A program made the position numbers and the translations under genes. From Allomeiothermus silvanus DSM 9946 (GTDB lineage: Bacteria; Deinococcota; Deinococci; Deinococcales; Thermaceae), in NCBI RefSeq assembly GCF_000092125.1, contig NC_014213.1, positions 248,001-312,000 on the forward strand: a DNA stretch of 64,000 nucleotides. The letters are read 5' to 3'. Position 1 is the first letter of the stretch, and each line of letters starts with the position of its first letter. The notes below the pieces were generated by a model. That model saw only the letters and a program-made list of their open reading frames with translations. It was not told the DNA's origin and did no database searches. This document shows positions 1 through 8,071 of this stretch, one piece after another.

Positions 1-3
1 AGG

Positions 4-1584
4 TCATAGATCGCACCCCGCGTAGGAGAGGTCGAAGGATTTGTTGATGATGGGGAAGTCGGGCAGGCCCATCCCCCGCACGGCGAGCTCGAGGGCCCGC
101 CAGTTCTTGAAGCTGGGGTCGACGATCTTGACCCGCTCTACCCGGTTCCCCCGTAGCCGCACCCAGTAGAAAAGTTCACCCCGCCCGGCCTCCACCCGGC
201 TATAGGCCTCTGCTGTCGCAGGGACTGGGTCAACCCGGGGCGTAGTGGGCCCGTTGGCCACTTCTCCCTGGGGCAGCGCACCGAGGAAGCGGTCCAGGTA
301 GACAAAGCCCTGCCGGAGCTCCTCCGCATAGACCTGAGCCCGGGCCAGCACGTCGCCCCCGGAGCGCACCACCGGGGTGAACGTCTGGTACAGCGCGTCG
401 TCCTGGCGCAGGTCACGCCCCAGCCCACAGGCCCGGGCCGCCGGGCCCACCAGGCCCAGCCAGCGGGCCTGGGCCTGGGTGAGGGTGCCCACGTAGCGCA
501 GGCGGTCGAGGACCATGGGGTGCTTGAGGGCCGCGGCGAGGTGGGTCTCGGCCTCGGCCGCCAGCTTGGCGAGCGCCCCCCGCACCTCGACCTGGGTTTC
601 CGGGTCTATATCGAAGCCCACGCCCCCTACCGTGAGGGCGTTACGGCCGTAGCGATGTCCGGTCAGGCGCTCGAGCTGCCCCTGGAGCAGGGCCCGCACC
701 TTGCCCACCTGGGTAGCGGCGTAGGCGTAGCCGATATCGGTGAAAAGCCCCGCGAGGTGGCCCAGGTGACCAAATAGGCGCTCTAGCTCGAGGAGCACCC
801 GCCGGAGGCGATAGGCCCTGGGGGGCACCTCTACCCCCAAGGCGGCCTCCACCGCCTGGCAGAAGGCCAGGGCGTGGGCTACCGGCTCCCCGCCCGCCCG
901 CTCCGCCAGCAAGAGGGCCTGCTCGAGGCTTTTCCCCTGAAAAAGCTGCTCTACCCCCCGGTGCTGGTAGCCCAAGCGAACCTCCAGGTGGAGAATCCTT
1001 TCCCCCAGCACGCTGAAGCGGAAGTGGCCGGGTTCGATAATCCCCGCGTGTACCGGGCCTACGGGCACCTCGTGCAGCCCTTCCACCCGGTCGAAGGGGT
1101 AAGGGAGACGGACGATCCCCTTGGGGACAGCCTGACGGCTGTACACCGAGTGGTGGTTGCGGAGGGGCTTGAGGGAGGGGTGACCCTCGGGTACCAGGCC
1201 ATGATCTTCCCACAGCTCCCGTTCGAACCAGTCCAGCGCTGGGAACTCCTCCGCCAGGCTGGGAAAGCTCCCCTGGGCTTCCACACGGAACTCCTGTAAT
1301 GAGAAAGCCTCCCCGGGGGCAGATTCCCTTGGGGACGGGCTGACGCCCGTGCGCCCGGAGGCAGATTCCCTTGGGGGCGGACTGGCCTCCGTGCGCCCGG
1401 TTGACGAAGTCCCACCCCGCTGCGCGGCGAAAGAAGCGTCTGCGCTAGCAGAGGATCCTTCGACCAGGTAACGCAGGTGGGGACGATCCCCTTCGGGACG
1501 GACCAGGCTTTGTGCACCGGGGGGCGCATCGTACCAAAGGGCCACGGGCCGACCCGATGCCAGCGCTTGCTTCAGAGCTTCCAC
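4..1584 (-). CDS. HyfG/NuoCD-like large subunit of an energy-converting hydrogenase-related complex
   Basis: A 526-residue protein with a NuoC-like N-terminal part and a NuoD/HycE-like part (from about residue 175, with motifs VPVGPVHAGIIEPGHFRF and ERAGGEPVAHALAFCQAVE). The family catalyses or scaffolds electron transfer at a membrane-bound complex. The NiFe ligands of true group 4 hydrogenases are missing: the first CxxC region reads ERAGGEPVAH and the C-terminus ends NKSFDLSYAGCDL with no CxxC. That fits Ehr-type complexes or complex I rather than a working hydrogenase. Residues about 45-97 form a Ser/Pro/Arg-rich low-complexity stretch encoded by palindromic repeats and absent from the family as I know it. 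The start overlaps hyfF by 13 bp. The stop overlaps an ATG at positions 7-5, so another gene (a NuoB-like subunit would be expected) probably continues out of the window. Confidence 0.85.
   Translation of the reverse strand: MEALKQALASGRPVALWYDAPPGAQSLVRPEGDRPHLRYLVEGSSASADASFAAQRGGTSSTGRTEASPPPRESASGRTGVSPSPRESAPGEAFSLQEFRVEAQGSFPSLAEEFPALDWFERELWEDHGLVPEGHPSLKPLRNHHSVYSRQAVPKGIVRLPYPFDRVEGLHEVPVGPVHAGIIEPGHFRFSVLGERILHLEVRLGYQHRGVEQLFQGKSLEQALLLAERAGGEPVAHALAFCQAVEAALGVEVPPRAYRLRRVLLELERLFGHLGHLAGLFTDIGYAYAATQVGKVRALLQGQLERLTGHRYGRNALTVGGVGFDIDPETQVEVRGALAKLAAEAETHLAAALKHPMVLDRLRYVGTLTQAQARWLGLVGPAARACGLGRDLRQDDALYQTFTPVVRSGGDVLARAQVYAEELRQGFVYLDRFLGALPQGEVANGPTTPRVDPVPATAEAYSRVEAGRGELFYWVRLRGNRVERVKIVDPSFKNWRALELAVRGMGLPDFPIINKSFDLSYAGCDL
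1108..1150 (-). repeat. 39-bp palindromic repeat family A, copy in hyfG
   Basis: On the minus strand this reads GGTGTACAGCCGTCAGGCTG followed by TCCCCAAGGGGATCGTC. Similar units lie at 1319-1402 (two tandem units), 1480-1520 and 61476-61514. It encodes the residues VYSRQAVPKGIV, an insertion just before the conserved VPVGPVHAG block. Confidence 0.7.
1319..1402 (-). repeat. Two tandem units of repeat family A inside hyfG
   Basis: Two units 42 bp apart (14 codons), each carrying AGATTCCCTTGGGG followed by a GGGC-rich inverted repeat and GTGCGCCCGG. They encode the near-identical peptides GRTEASPPPRESAS and GRTGVSPSPRESAP, so the reading frame is preserved. Confidence 0.75.
1424..1443 (-). repeat. 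Repeat family B copy in hyfG
   Basis: The 20-mer GCGGCGAAAGAAGCGTCTGC on the plus strand. It recurs at 1607-1626 (end of hyfF) and, as one arm of a hairpin, at 62349-62367. In hyfG it encodes part of SADASFAAQRGG. Confidence 0.65.
1480..1520 (-). repeat. Repeat family A, copy near the hyfG start
   Basis: The minus strand reads GGTGCACAAAGCCTGGTCCG then TCCCGAAGGGGATCGTCC, matching the other family A units in length and in the GGGGATCGTCC end. It encodes residues about 23-33 of the HyfG-like protein. Confidence 0.6.
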
Positions 1585-3023
1585 GAGAGCACCTCCCCGC
1601 CTATCAGCGGCGAAAGAAGCGTCTGCGCCAGCCGCTCCACCACCCCTGTCGGGGGAAAGAGGCCCAGAATCAAGGCCAGCGCCACCAGCACGGCGGGTAC
1701 CACCACCAGTGTACGGGGGCGAGGATGCTCCCTTGCGAGACCGGGACCCGGTACGCCGGAAGGCAGCCCCTCCCCGCTATGCGGCAAAAGGGGCCCCTCG
1801 CCGAAGGCCATGCGGGAGAGGGGCCACAAGAGCCCGGCGAAAGCCCCCACCAGCCCCAGCAGGTAGAGCCCCATCGAGAGGGGGCTCGAGCGGAAGAGGG
1901 CCTGGAACTCGGTGTAGAACAGCCCAAAAGGGGGCAGGCCGGCTAGGGACAGCCAGGAGAGGACCAAAAGCCCAGCGCTGGCGGGCCAGGCCCGGTACAC
2001 CGCTCCCACCCGGGCGATGAGTTTGCTCTGGTAGGCCAGGAGCAGGTTGCCCGCCGAGAGGAAAGCCGCCGTCTTGATCAGGGAGTGGAACAGGGTGTGC
2101 AGCATGGCCAGCCAGGGAACCCCCAGGCTCAGGCCGTAGACCGCCAACCCCATGTGCTCCATGCTGGAGTAGGCCAGTAGCCGCTTGTAATCCCGCTGGG
2201 CAAAGAGGAAAAGGGCTGCGGCCAGCAGCGAGAAGAGCCCGAAGCCCTGCAACAGCCCCGCAGCGAAGTCGAATAACCCTGCGCTGCCCAGCAGCGCAGT
2301 GTAGCGCAAGAGGGCGTAGAAGGCCACGTTGAGCAGCGTTCCCGAGAGCAGGGCCGAGGCCGGGCTGGGGGCTTCGGAGTGGGCATCGGGTAACCAGGCG
2401 TGCAGGGGAAACAGGCCCACCTTGGTGCCAAAGCCCACCAGCAAAAAGGCAAAGGCCAGCTTGAGCTGGGCGGGTTCGGCTTTCCGGACCAACTCCCGGG
2501 CTTCCTGCCAGTCCAGCGTGGCCCCGCCCAAAAGGGCATAGACCAGGATCACCCCGATGAGCCCCAGGGCAATCCCCACGCTGCCGAGCATCAGGTACTT
2601 CCAGGTGGCCTCGAGGGCCCGGGCTCCCCCTCGGTGGTAGACCAGCAAGGCCGAGGCCAGGGTGCTGCTCTCCACGAAGATCCAGAGCAGGCCCAGGTTG
2701 TGGGCTAAGTAGGCTCCGTGCATCGCGAAGAGAAACAGGTTGCCGGCCGCGTAGAAGCGCCAGGCCTCCCCGTCCTGCGCCGCCTGGAAGTAAGCCCGGG
2801 CATACAGGGCCACCAGCGCGAAGAGGCAATCGGTGAGCAGCAGGTAAAAAAGCCCTACCCCGTCGAGGCGCAGGGGTCCAGCCAGCGGGTCGTGCGCCAG
2901 GAGCGCTAGCCCCAACGACAGCGCGGCACCGGCGGCGGTGCTACCCGCGAGCCGCCCGATCTCCCGCTCGCGCAGGGCATAGAGGGCGGGCAGAAGGGGA
3001 AGAAAAAGCAGCAAGTAGAGCAT
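1572..3023 (-). CDS. HyfF/NuoN-like proton-channel subunit
   Basis: A 483-residue polytopic protein of the Mrp/NuoL-M-N antiporter family. The segment FGTKVGLFPLHAWLPDAHSE (about residues 198-217) holds the conserved lysine and the HAWLPDAHSEAPSP loop, followed by a broken-helix region and further membrane segments. It would move protons (or Na+) as part of the membrane arm. It is followed directly by the hyfG-like gene (13-bp overlap) and preceded by the hyfE-like gene (1-bp gap), so they are co-transcribed. The last 20 residues and a Pro/Gly-rich loop near residues 410-430 contain repeat-derived DNA (1607-1626 and around 1740-1800). Confidence 0.88.
   Translation of the reverse strand: MLYLLLFLPLLPALYALREREIGRLAGSTAAGAALSLGLALLAHDPLAGPLRLDGVGLFYLLLTDCLFALVALYARAYFQAAQDGEAWRFYAAGNLFLFAMHGAYLAHNLGLLWIFVESSTLASALLVYHRGGARALEATWKYLMLGSVGIALGLIGVILVYALLGGATLDWQEARELVRKAEPAQLKLAFAFLLVGFGTKVGLFPLHAWLPDAHSEAPSPASALLSGTLLNVAFYALLRYTALLGSAGLFDFAAGLLQGFGLFSLLAAALFLFAQRDYKRLLAYSSMEHMGLAVYGLSLGVPWLAMLHTLFHSLIKTAAFLSAGNLLLAYQSKLIARVGAVYRAWPASAGLLVLSWLSLAGLPPFGLFYTEFQALFRSSPLSMGLYLLGLVGAFAGLLWPLSRMAFGEGPLLPHSGEGLPSGVPGPGLAREHPRPRTLVVVPAVLVALALILGLFPPTGVVERLAQTLLSPLIGGEVLSWKL
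1607..1626 (-). repeat. Repeat family B copy at the end of hyfF
   Basis: Exact match to the 20-mer at 1424-1443. Here it is read in a different frame (AQTLLSPL), which argues that the DNA, not the peptide, is what spreads. Confidence 0.65.
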
Positions 3024-3024
3024 C

Positions 3025-3609
3025 TCAACCCTTTAGATCGCGCATCCGCGCGGTATCGATGTGGCCGAAGGTGGACTGGATGCGAGAGATCAGCACCCCC
3101 GCGAGCACCACGGCGGCGAAGGCGTCGAGGGCTACCCCCAGCTCGATGAACAGCGGCAGGCCGTGGGTCTCGGCCAGAGCCAGCAGGAAGACCCCGTTTT
3201 CCAAAGCCAGAAAGCCCAGGACCTGGGTGACGGCCTTTTTACGGCTGGCCATGGAGAGCATCCCCAGCAGGATCAGGCCCAACGCCACCGGTACGGCCTC
3301 CGGCAGCCGAGCCCCTTCCAGGACGAAGCTGCTCCCTACGCGGAAGCCCACCGCCACCAAGACCCCACCCAGGAGCAGGGATAAGGGGATGGAGAGATAG
3401 GACTCCACCTCGTGGCTGATCCCCAGGCGCTCCAGCAGCCAGAACAGGTAGCGGGGGATGAACACCCCCTTGATGAGCAGCAGGGCCACCCCAGCCAGCA
3501 CCAAGTGCCGCTCCCCTTCGGCCAGTACCAACGCCAGGAGCGCCAGGAGCACATTCTGCAAGGCGTAGAGCCGGATCCATGCGTCCAGGCTCTTGCGGCC
3601 CACCATCAA
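3025..3609 (-). CDS. HyfE-like membrane subunit
   Basis: A 194-residue hydrophobic protein with about six membrane segments, matching HyfE/NuoK-like subunits (residues LYALQNVLLALLALV early; ENGVFLLAL near residue 138). It sits between the HyfC- and HyfF-like genes. The listed ATG at 3609 may be internal: the frame is open back to the end of the upstream gene and encodes AASLALAILAAGFL, which looks like the usual first membrane helix. A non-AUG start (TTG at 3612 or a CTG upstream) is therefore possible. Confidence 0.8.
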   Translation of the reverse strand: MMVGRKSLDAWIRLYALQNVLLALLALVLAEGERHLVLAGVALLLIKGVFIPRYLFWLLERLGISHEVESYLSIPLSLLLGGVLVAVGFRVGSSFVLEGARLPEAVPVALGLILLGMLSMASRKKAVTQVLGFLALENGVFLLALAETHGLPLFIELGVALDAFAAVVLAGVLISRIQSTFGHIDTARMRDLKG

Positions 3610-3647
3610 GAATCCCGCGGCCAGAATGGCCAGCGCCAGGCTAGCAG

Positions 3648-4505
3648 CTAGATCCGAAAGCGTAACACCACCCCCAGTACGGCCAGGATGCCTGTGAGCG
3701 TGCTGTAGCTCATCAGGTCGGGAAGCCTCAAGTAGCGCAGCTTGACCCCGTAGGTCTCCAGGTAGCCCAGCCCCAGCCAGGCCAGCAGGAGCGCTGCGGG
3801 GAAGGATAGCCCCCCAAAGGGCAGGAGCAGGGCGATGAGGCCGACGTATACCAGGAGCTTCATCCCCGCCGAGAGTTCGTAGAGGGCCAGGAGCGGTCCG
3901 GAGTGGTCCAGCAATTGGGCTTCGTGGATCATGGTGAGCTCGAGGTGGGTGGTGGGATCGTCCACCGGCATACGGGCTCCTTCGGCCAGCAGCGCCAACG
4001 ATAGCGCAACCAGGGCCAGGATATAGACCAGGGCGTTCTGCGGGGCCAGGGGGGCGAAGTGCGCCAGCGAGAGGCTTCCCGAAGCCAGCCCGGCGGCCCC
4101 TAGGGCCAGCACGGTGCCCGGCTCGGCCAATACCGTCAGCAACCCCTCGCGGTAGCTCCCCTGGCCTCCGAAAGCGCTGCCGGTATCCAGCGCGGCCAGG
4201 ACCTGAAAGAAGCGGCCCAGGTTCAGCAGGTAGACCAGCAGCAAAAAGTCCCCGGCGAAGGAAATCCCCGGCAGCGCCGGAAGAAAGGCTGCGGCGATGG
4301 CTACGCCGAGCAGACCCACCACGGGCGCCATCAGGAAGAGGGGGCTGGCCCCCCGGGGCCTAATCCAGGACTTGCGCCATAGCTTGAAGAGGTTTTTGTA
4401 GTCGTAGAGGGGATCTGGGCCCACCCGGTTTTGCAACCTGGCCTTGAGCCACTTGAGGCTGCCGGTGAAGAGCGGGGCCAGCAGGAGGAGCACCAGGGCG
4501 CTCAT
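3648..4505 (-). CDS. HyfC/NuoH-like membrane subunit
   Basis: A 285-residue protein of the NuoH/HycD family, which anchors the soluble arm and lines the quinone or electron entry site. Family signatures include RLQNRVGPDPLYDYKNLFKL (about residues 23-42), the acidic loop AEGARMPVDDPTTHLELTMIHE (near residue 180) and about eight membrane helices. It overlaps the upstream gene by 4 bp (ATGA). Together with the neighbours it completes a HyfB-C-E-F-G set. Confidence 0.9.
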   Translation of the reverse strand: MSALVLLLLAPLFTGSLKWLKARLQNRVGPDPLYDYKNLFKLWRKSWIRPRGASPLFLMAPVVGLLGVAIAAAFLPALPGISFAGDFLLLVYLLNLGRFFQVLAALDTGSAFGGQGSYREGLLTVLAEPGTVLALGAAGLASGSLSLAHFAPLAPQNALVYILALVALSLALLAEGARMPVDDPTTHLELTMIHEAQLLDHSGPLLALYELSAGMKLLVYVGLIALLLPFGGLSFPAALLLAWLGLGYLETYGVKLRYLRLPDLMSYSTLTGILAVLGVVLRFRI

Positions 4506-6310
4506 CGCCAGACCACCCCCAAAACGAAGAGCAGGGTCAGAAACTGCAACAGCAAGTAGAGGTGTAGGCTACCCGACTGCAGGAGCTGTACCCGGCGGAC
4601 GAAGGCGGTGTACCCCAGGGCCAGGCGGGTCTCGAGGGCCAAGAGCCAGTCGCCGACCTCGAGGCGCACCCTGGGTGGGTCCAGCAACCCCCCCCGAGAG
4701 AGGCGGAGGTTGAGCTCGACAAAGGGAAAAAGCCGCAGCAGCTGCTCACTGTAGCCGAGGGCGTGGGGCTGCATCTGGGGGGTGAGGGCGGAGCCCGCCA
4801 GGCCCGGCTGGTTGAAGCCGCAGTCCCAGGTGTCGTAGGCCCGCTGGGGCTTTCGACCCAGGAGATAGACCAGCCCGCCCCCCAGGCCTAGGAGCGCCAG
4901 GAACAGGGACAACACCGGGTACAGAGGGGGCTCGAGTGGCCTCAGAAGAGCTGCGGGGAAGAGGGAGAGGCCCGTGAGCAGCCCGGCCAAAATCCCCATG
5001 CCGAGCTGTCCGAAGATCCCCAGCTCGTGGGCTTCTCCGGCCTCGAGGCTCCGCGGCTGGCCCAAAAAGGCCAGGCCAAACAGGCGTACATAGGACACCG
5101 CCGCGAGCGCCCCCACCAGGGCCACCGCCCCGACCCCCAGCACCAGGAGGGAGAGCGCCCCGGTGCCTTTGGGGGCTGCCAGGAAGCCCTGGTAGAGGTA
5201 CCACTCGAAGAGGAAGCCCGCCAGGGGTGGCAAGCCTGCCGCCGCCAGCGCGGCCAGGAAACTCCAGGCCGCCGTGCGCGGCAAAAGCCGGTGCAGGCCG
5301 CCCAGACGGGAGAGCTCACGCACGGGAAGCGCTCCCGAACCCAGGAACAGTAGCCCCTTGAAGAGGGCGTGGGCCGCTTGGTGAAAGAAGAAAGCCAGCA
5401 AGAAGAAGGGGCTTTTCAGCAAGAAGTACGCCCCCAAAGCCGCCAGGAGCAGGTTGAGGTTCTCCACGCTAGAGTAGGCTAGCACCCCCTTGTAATCCTC
5501 CTCGGCCAGGCCGCGGACCAGGGCGTAGACAGCCCCCGCCAGGCCCAGCCCAACCAGGAGCCAGCCCACCCACCCTGGGGCCGGGCCTACCCAGGCTTGG
5601 GCGCGGTACAGCCCGTAGAGCCCCAGCTTGACCATACCCCCCGAGAGCAGGGCCGAGAGCGGGCTCATAGCTACCGGGTGGGCCTTGGGCAGCCAGGTGG
5701 AAAAGGGGAAGAGCGCTGCCTTGGTGCCAAAACCCAGTACGAGCCCGGCCCAGACCAAGTTTTCCAAGCCCCCGGAGAGCGGCTCTTTCCGGGTCAGCAG
5801 GACCAAGGCCAAAAACAGCCCGGCTCCTGAGAGGCGGCTGGCCAGGAAGAAGGCCCGGCTGCCCGCCAAGGCCGCCGGGCCCTCCAGGGCGATCAGGAGG
5901 TAGCCCAAAAGGGCCATGCCCTCCCATAGAAAGAGAAACGTATAGCCCGGCGGGGAGAGGACGACCCCTACCATAGCCGCGGCGAAGAGGGGGAGGAGGC
6001 AGGCTACAAGCTTAGCCCTGTCGGGCTGACCGAGGCCAGTGCGGCGGGGTTCGTGGTGGCTCAGGTACTCCCGGAGATAGGGCCCCACCCCCAGGTACAG
6101 CGCCCCCAGCAGGGCCACGTAGAAGCCCGCAGTAGCGTCCAAGGGGGCTCTCTGGGCGCCCGTAAGCCAGGCCTCGAGGCCCGCAACCACCAGCAGCAGC
6201 CCGCTGCCTCCCAGGCAGAGCGGCAGGAACCCGGTCGCGGGTGGGCGCAGCAGGGCCAGCAGGCTTTGCAGCCCCAGGAGGATCAAGGCGATGGTGATAA
6301 AAAGATTCAT
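4502..6310 (-). CDS. HyfB/NuoL-like proton-channel subunit
   Basis: A 602-residue antiporter-like subunit, first gene of the complex operon. It has the conserved FGTKAALFPFSTWLPKAHPV block with channel lysines and ends in the TWDCG motif and amphipathic tail seen in HyfB/HycC. It starts just downstream of the left end of the tnpB element, so any promoter further upstream (for example one shared with arsR at 7806) may have been separated from the operon by that insertion. Confidence 0.88.
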   Translation of the reverse strand: MNLFITIALILLGLQSLLALLRPPATGFLPLCLGGSGLLLVVAGLEAWLTGAQRAPLDATAGFYVALLGALYLGVGPYLREYLSHHEPRRTGLGQPDRAKLVACLLPLFAAAMVGVVLSPPGYTFLFLWEGMALLGYLLIALEGPAALAGSRAFFLASRLSGAGLFLALVLLTRKEPLSGGLENLVWAGLVLGFGTKAALFPFSTWLPKAHPVAMSPLSALLSGGMVKLGLYGLYRAQAWVGPAPGWVGWLLVGLGLAGAVYALVRGLAEEDYKGVLAYSSVENLNLLLAALGAYFLLKSPFFLLAFFFHQAAHALFKGLLFLGSGALPVRELSRLGGLHRLLPRTAAWSFLAALAAAGLPPLAGFLFEWYLYQGFLAAPKGTGALSLLVLGVGAVALVGALAAVSYVRLFGLAFLGQPRSLEAGEAHELGIFGQLGMGILAGLLTGLSLFPAALLRPLEPPLYPVLSLFLALLGLGGGLVYLLGRKPQRAYDTWDCGFNQPGLAGSALTPQMQPHALGYSEQLLRLFPFVELNLRLSRGGLLDPPRVRLEVGDWLLALETRLALGYTAFVRRVQLLQSGSLHLYLLLQFLTLLFVLGVVWR

Positions 6311-6423
6311 CTAAACGCTCCGTGGAAACCCCTGCCTTTAGGCATGGGGAGGAAACCGGGCCGCCGCGAAGCGGCGGGGAAGCCCCATAGACTCTTCAAC
6401 ACTTGAGGACTTCGTGCTATGCT

Positions 6424-7455
6424 ATGTTTGTGAAGCTCACCGCCAAGGTCAAGCTCTTGCCCACGCCCGAACAGCGGGGGTACTTGCTGGACACCCTGCG
6501 GCGCTTCAACGCGGCCTGCAACTACATCTCGGAGGTGGCCTGGGAGACCCGAACCTTTAAGCAGATTCCCCTGCACCACCGGGTCTACCACACGGTCAAA
6601 GACCGCTTCGACCTCTCGGCTCAGATGGCCGTGCGGGCCAACGCTAAGGTGGTGGACGCCTACAAGCTGGACAAGAGGGTCAAACGCTCCTTCCGAGAAC
6701 TCGGGGCCATCACCTACGACGACCGGGTACTCTCCTGGAAGCTGGCGGCTTCCACCGTGTCCATCTGGACCGTAGGGGGGCGGCAGACCATCCCCTTCGC
6801 CGCCGGGGAGTACCAGCGCCGTCTGCTGGCGACCCGGCAGGGCGAGACCGACCTGGCCTACGTGGGGGGTGAGTTCTACCTCTTCGCCACGGTCAACATC
6901 GAGGAGCCTGACCCTGTGGAGGTTAGGGGGGTCTTGGGGGTGGATCTGGGCATCTAGGGGGTGCGCGTAGCGCATACCGGCTCGCACGGGCAAAGCCCGG
7001 CCCTTTGGGCCTAGTGCTTTGCCGGTAACCTGGTCAACCTCGCCACCGACTCGGACGGGGAGGCCTACTCGGGCAAGCACCTCAACTCGGTTCGCCACCG
7101 CCACCGCCGCCTCCGTAAGAAGTTGCAGAAGAAAGGCACCAAGGGGGCCAAGCGCCGTTTGAAAAAGCTCTCGGGTAAAGAGCGGAGGTTTGCCCAACAT
7201 GTGAACCACACCATTACCAAGCGCATCGTGGAGAAGGCCCAACGCACGAATCGGGCGGTTGCTCTGGAAGACCTCCAGGGCATCCGTCAGAGGGTCAGGG
7301 TTAGATGCCGAGTCTGCGGGTTCGCTGACCCCGCGGATAAGGTGGCAGCCCTGAACCTTTCGGTTCGGGGCTGGGCTGCCGTAAACCAGCCGTACCTGGG
7401 GGAAGCGGAGAGTGCTATCTGGCATAATCCTGTCCCTGGAAGCCCCCGGCTTTAG
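6424..7455 (+). pseudogene. tnpB: tnpB (RNA-guided nuclease family), interrupted
   Basis: Starts MFVKLTAKVKLLPTPEQRGY and reads through VLGVDLGI, the first RuvC aspartate region. A 78-bp insertion (6955-7032) with in-frame stops follows, after which homology resumes in the same frame with VNLATDSDG and VALEDLQGIRQ. After RVRVR about 60 residues are missing, including the DPRxTSxxC half of the zinc finger and part of the RuvC core; only CRVCGFADPADKVAALNL remains. Two independent lesions make it non-functional. Confidence 0.85.
6955..7032. repeat. 78-bp hairpin element inserted in tnpB
   Basis: Removing 6955-7032 joins GVDLGI to VNLATDSDG in frame, so the insert boundaries are clear within a few bases. 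It contains GGCAAAGC and GCTTTGCC as an 8-bp inverted repeat around a CCGGCCCTTTGGGCC core. The same GCTTTGCC/GGCAAAGC arms occur at 60773-60822. Confidence 0.75.
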
Positions 7456-7467
7456 CCGTGGGGTAGT

Positions 7468-7806
7468 TTACGACTGGGGAGAGCTTTCCTGTAGCTCGGA
7501 CAGAAGGTCGCTTTGGGTCTTAAGCTGGCGCTCGAAAATGGCCCTTCCCAGATCGAGGAAGGCGTACACTTTGGGGTCGGCAGTACGGTAGTAGATGCTG
7601 GTACCCTCCTTGCGGGTCTCCACGAAGCCCCGCTGGCGCAATACGGAGAGCTGCTGCGAGATGCTGGGCTGCTCGAGCCCCAACTCCTCGGCCAGCCTTC
7701 CCACGCTCATCTCCCCCTCCCGCAGCGCGTCGAGGATGGCCAGGCGCACGGGATGGCCCAGGGCTTTGAAGAACTCGGCTTTGAACCGGTGCAAGGGCGA
7801 CTCCAT
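7468..7806 (-). CDS. ArsR-family winged-helix repressor
   Basis: A 112-residue protein with a typical ArsR/SmtB wHTH: KALGHPVRLAILDALREGE, then the recognition helix LEQPSISQQLSVLRQRGFVE and a wing (RKEGTSIYYR). There is no CxC in the recognition helix (no ELCVCDL), so a classical arsenic site is absent. It may sense another ligand or redox state; the C-terminal helix has no obvious metal ligands. The promoter overlaps a perfect dyad (7822-7840), pointing to autoregulation. The hyf-like operon is the nearest same-strand target, now beyond the tnpB element. Confidence 0.85.
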   Translation of the reverse strand: MESPLHRFKAEFFKALGHPVRLAILDALREGEMSVGRLAEELGLEQPSISQQLSVLRQRGFVETRKEGTSIYYRTADPKVYAFLDLGRAIFERQLKTQSDLLSELQESSPQS

Positions 7807-7814
7807 GTACGCCG

Positions 7815-7842
7815 ATTATATGCAATAGATAAAATATTGCAA
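7815..7842 (-). promoter_or_regulatory. arsR promoter with embedded operator
   Basis: On the minus strand TTGCAA (7842-7837) lies 16 bp from TATAAT (7820-7815). GCAATA (7822-7827) and TATTGC (7835-7840) form a perfect 6-bp dyad with a 7-bp spacer between the two boxes. The start codon is 8 bp after the -10 box, so the transcript is probably leaderless or nearly so. Confidence 0.7.
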
Positions 7843-7856
7843 TATACGAATGTTTA

Positions 7857-8071
7857 GAGCTTCAAGGCTGAGGGGAGCAGACGGGCCTGTCGGGCAAAAG
7901 ACGACCTTTGCGCTCCCATTGGCGCGAGGTCTGTGCCAAGACACCCAGCGCTGCCGCTAGCTGGGAAAGTCAAGCCCTGATTGCTTCTTGTTGTGGGGGT
8001 CCCCACCCGAAGCGTGTCCAGCTAGGGCGCTTTGCTTTGCCTGCAGGGGAACGCTTCGGGCGGGGTACGAA
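7857..8071. other. Intergenic region without a convincing gene
   Basis: No ORF with family features is visible. It holds GCTTTGCTTTGCC (about 8029-8041), which resembles one arm of the hairpin element found at 60773 and 6955, possibly a remnant. Confidence 0.4.

Larger units (their letters stand above)
6320..7475 (+). mobile_element. tnpB-only IS200/IS605-family element, decayed
   Basis: Boundaries are approximate. The left side carries a hairpin (CCCCTGCC TTTA GGCATGGGG, about 6334-6353) and the right side GCCCCCGGCTTTAGCCGTGGGG (about 7442-7463), the paired subterminal hairpins typical of these elements. There is no tnpA. The tnpB inside is broken. It separates the ArsR gene from the hyf-like operon. 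The right end overlapping the tnpB 3-prime end is where a guide RNA would normally be made, but the lost tnpB function makes activity unlikely. Confidence 0.7.

Noticed and set aside
4-1584. Calling the large subunit a working NiFe hydrogenase
   Set aside because: The cysteine pairs that bind the NiFe centre are absent at both ends of the protein.
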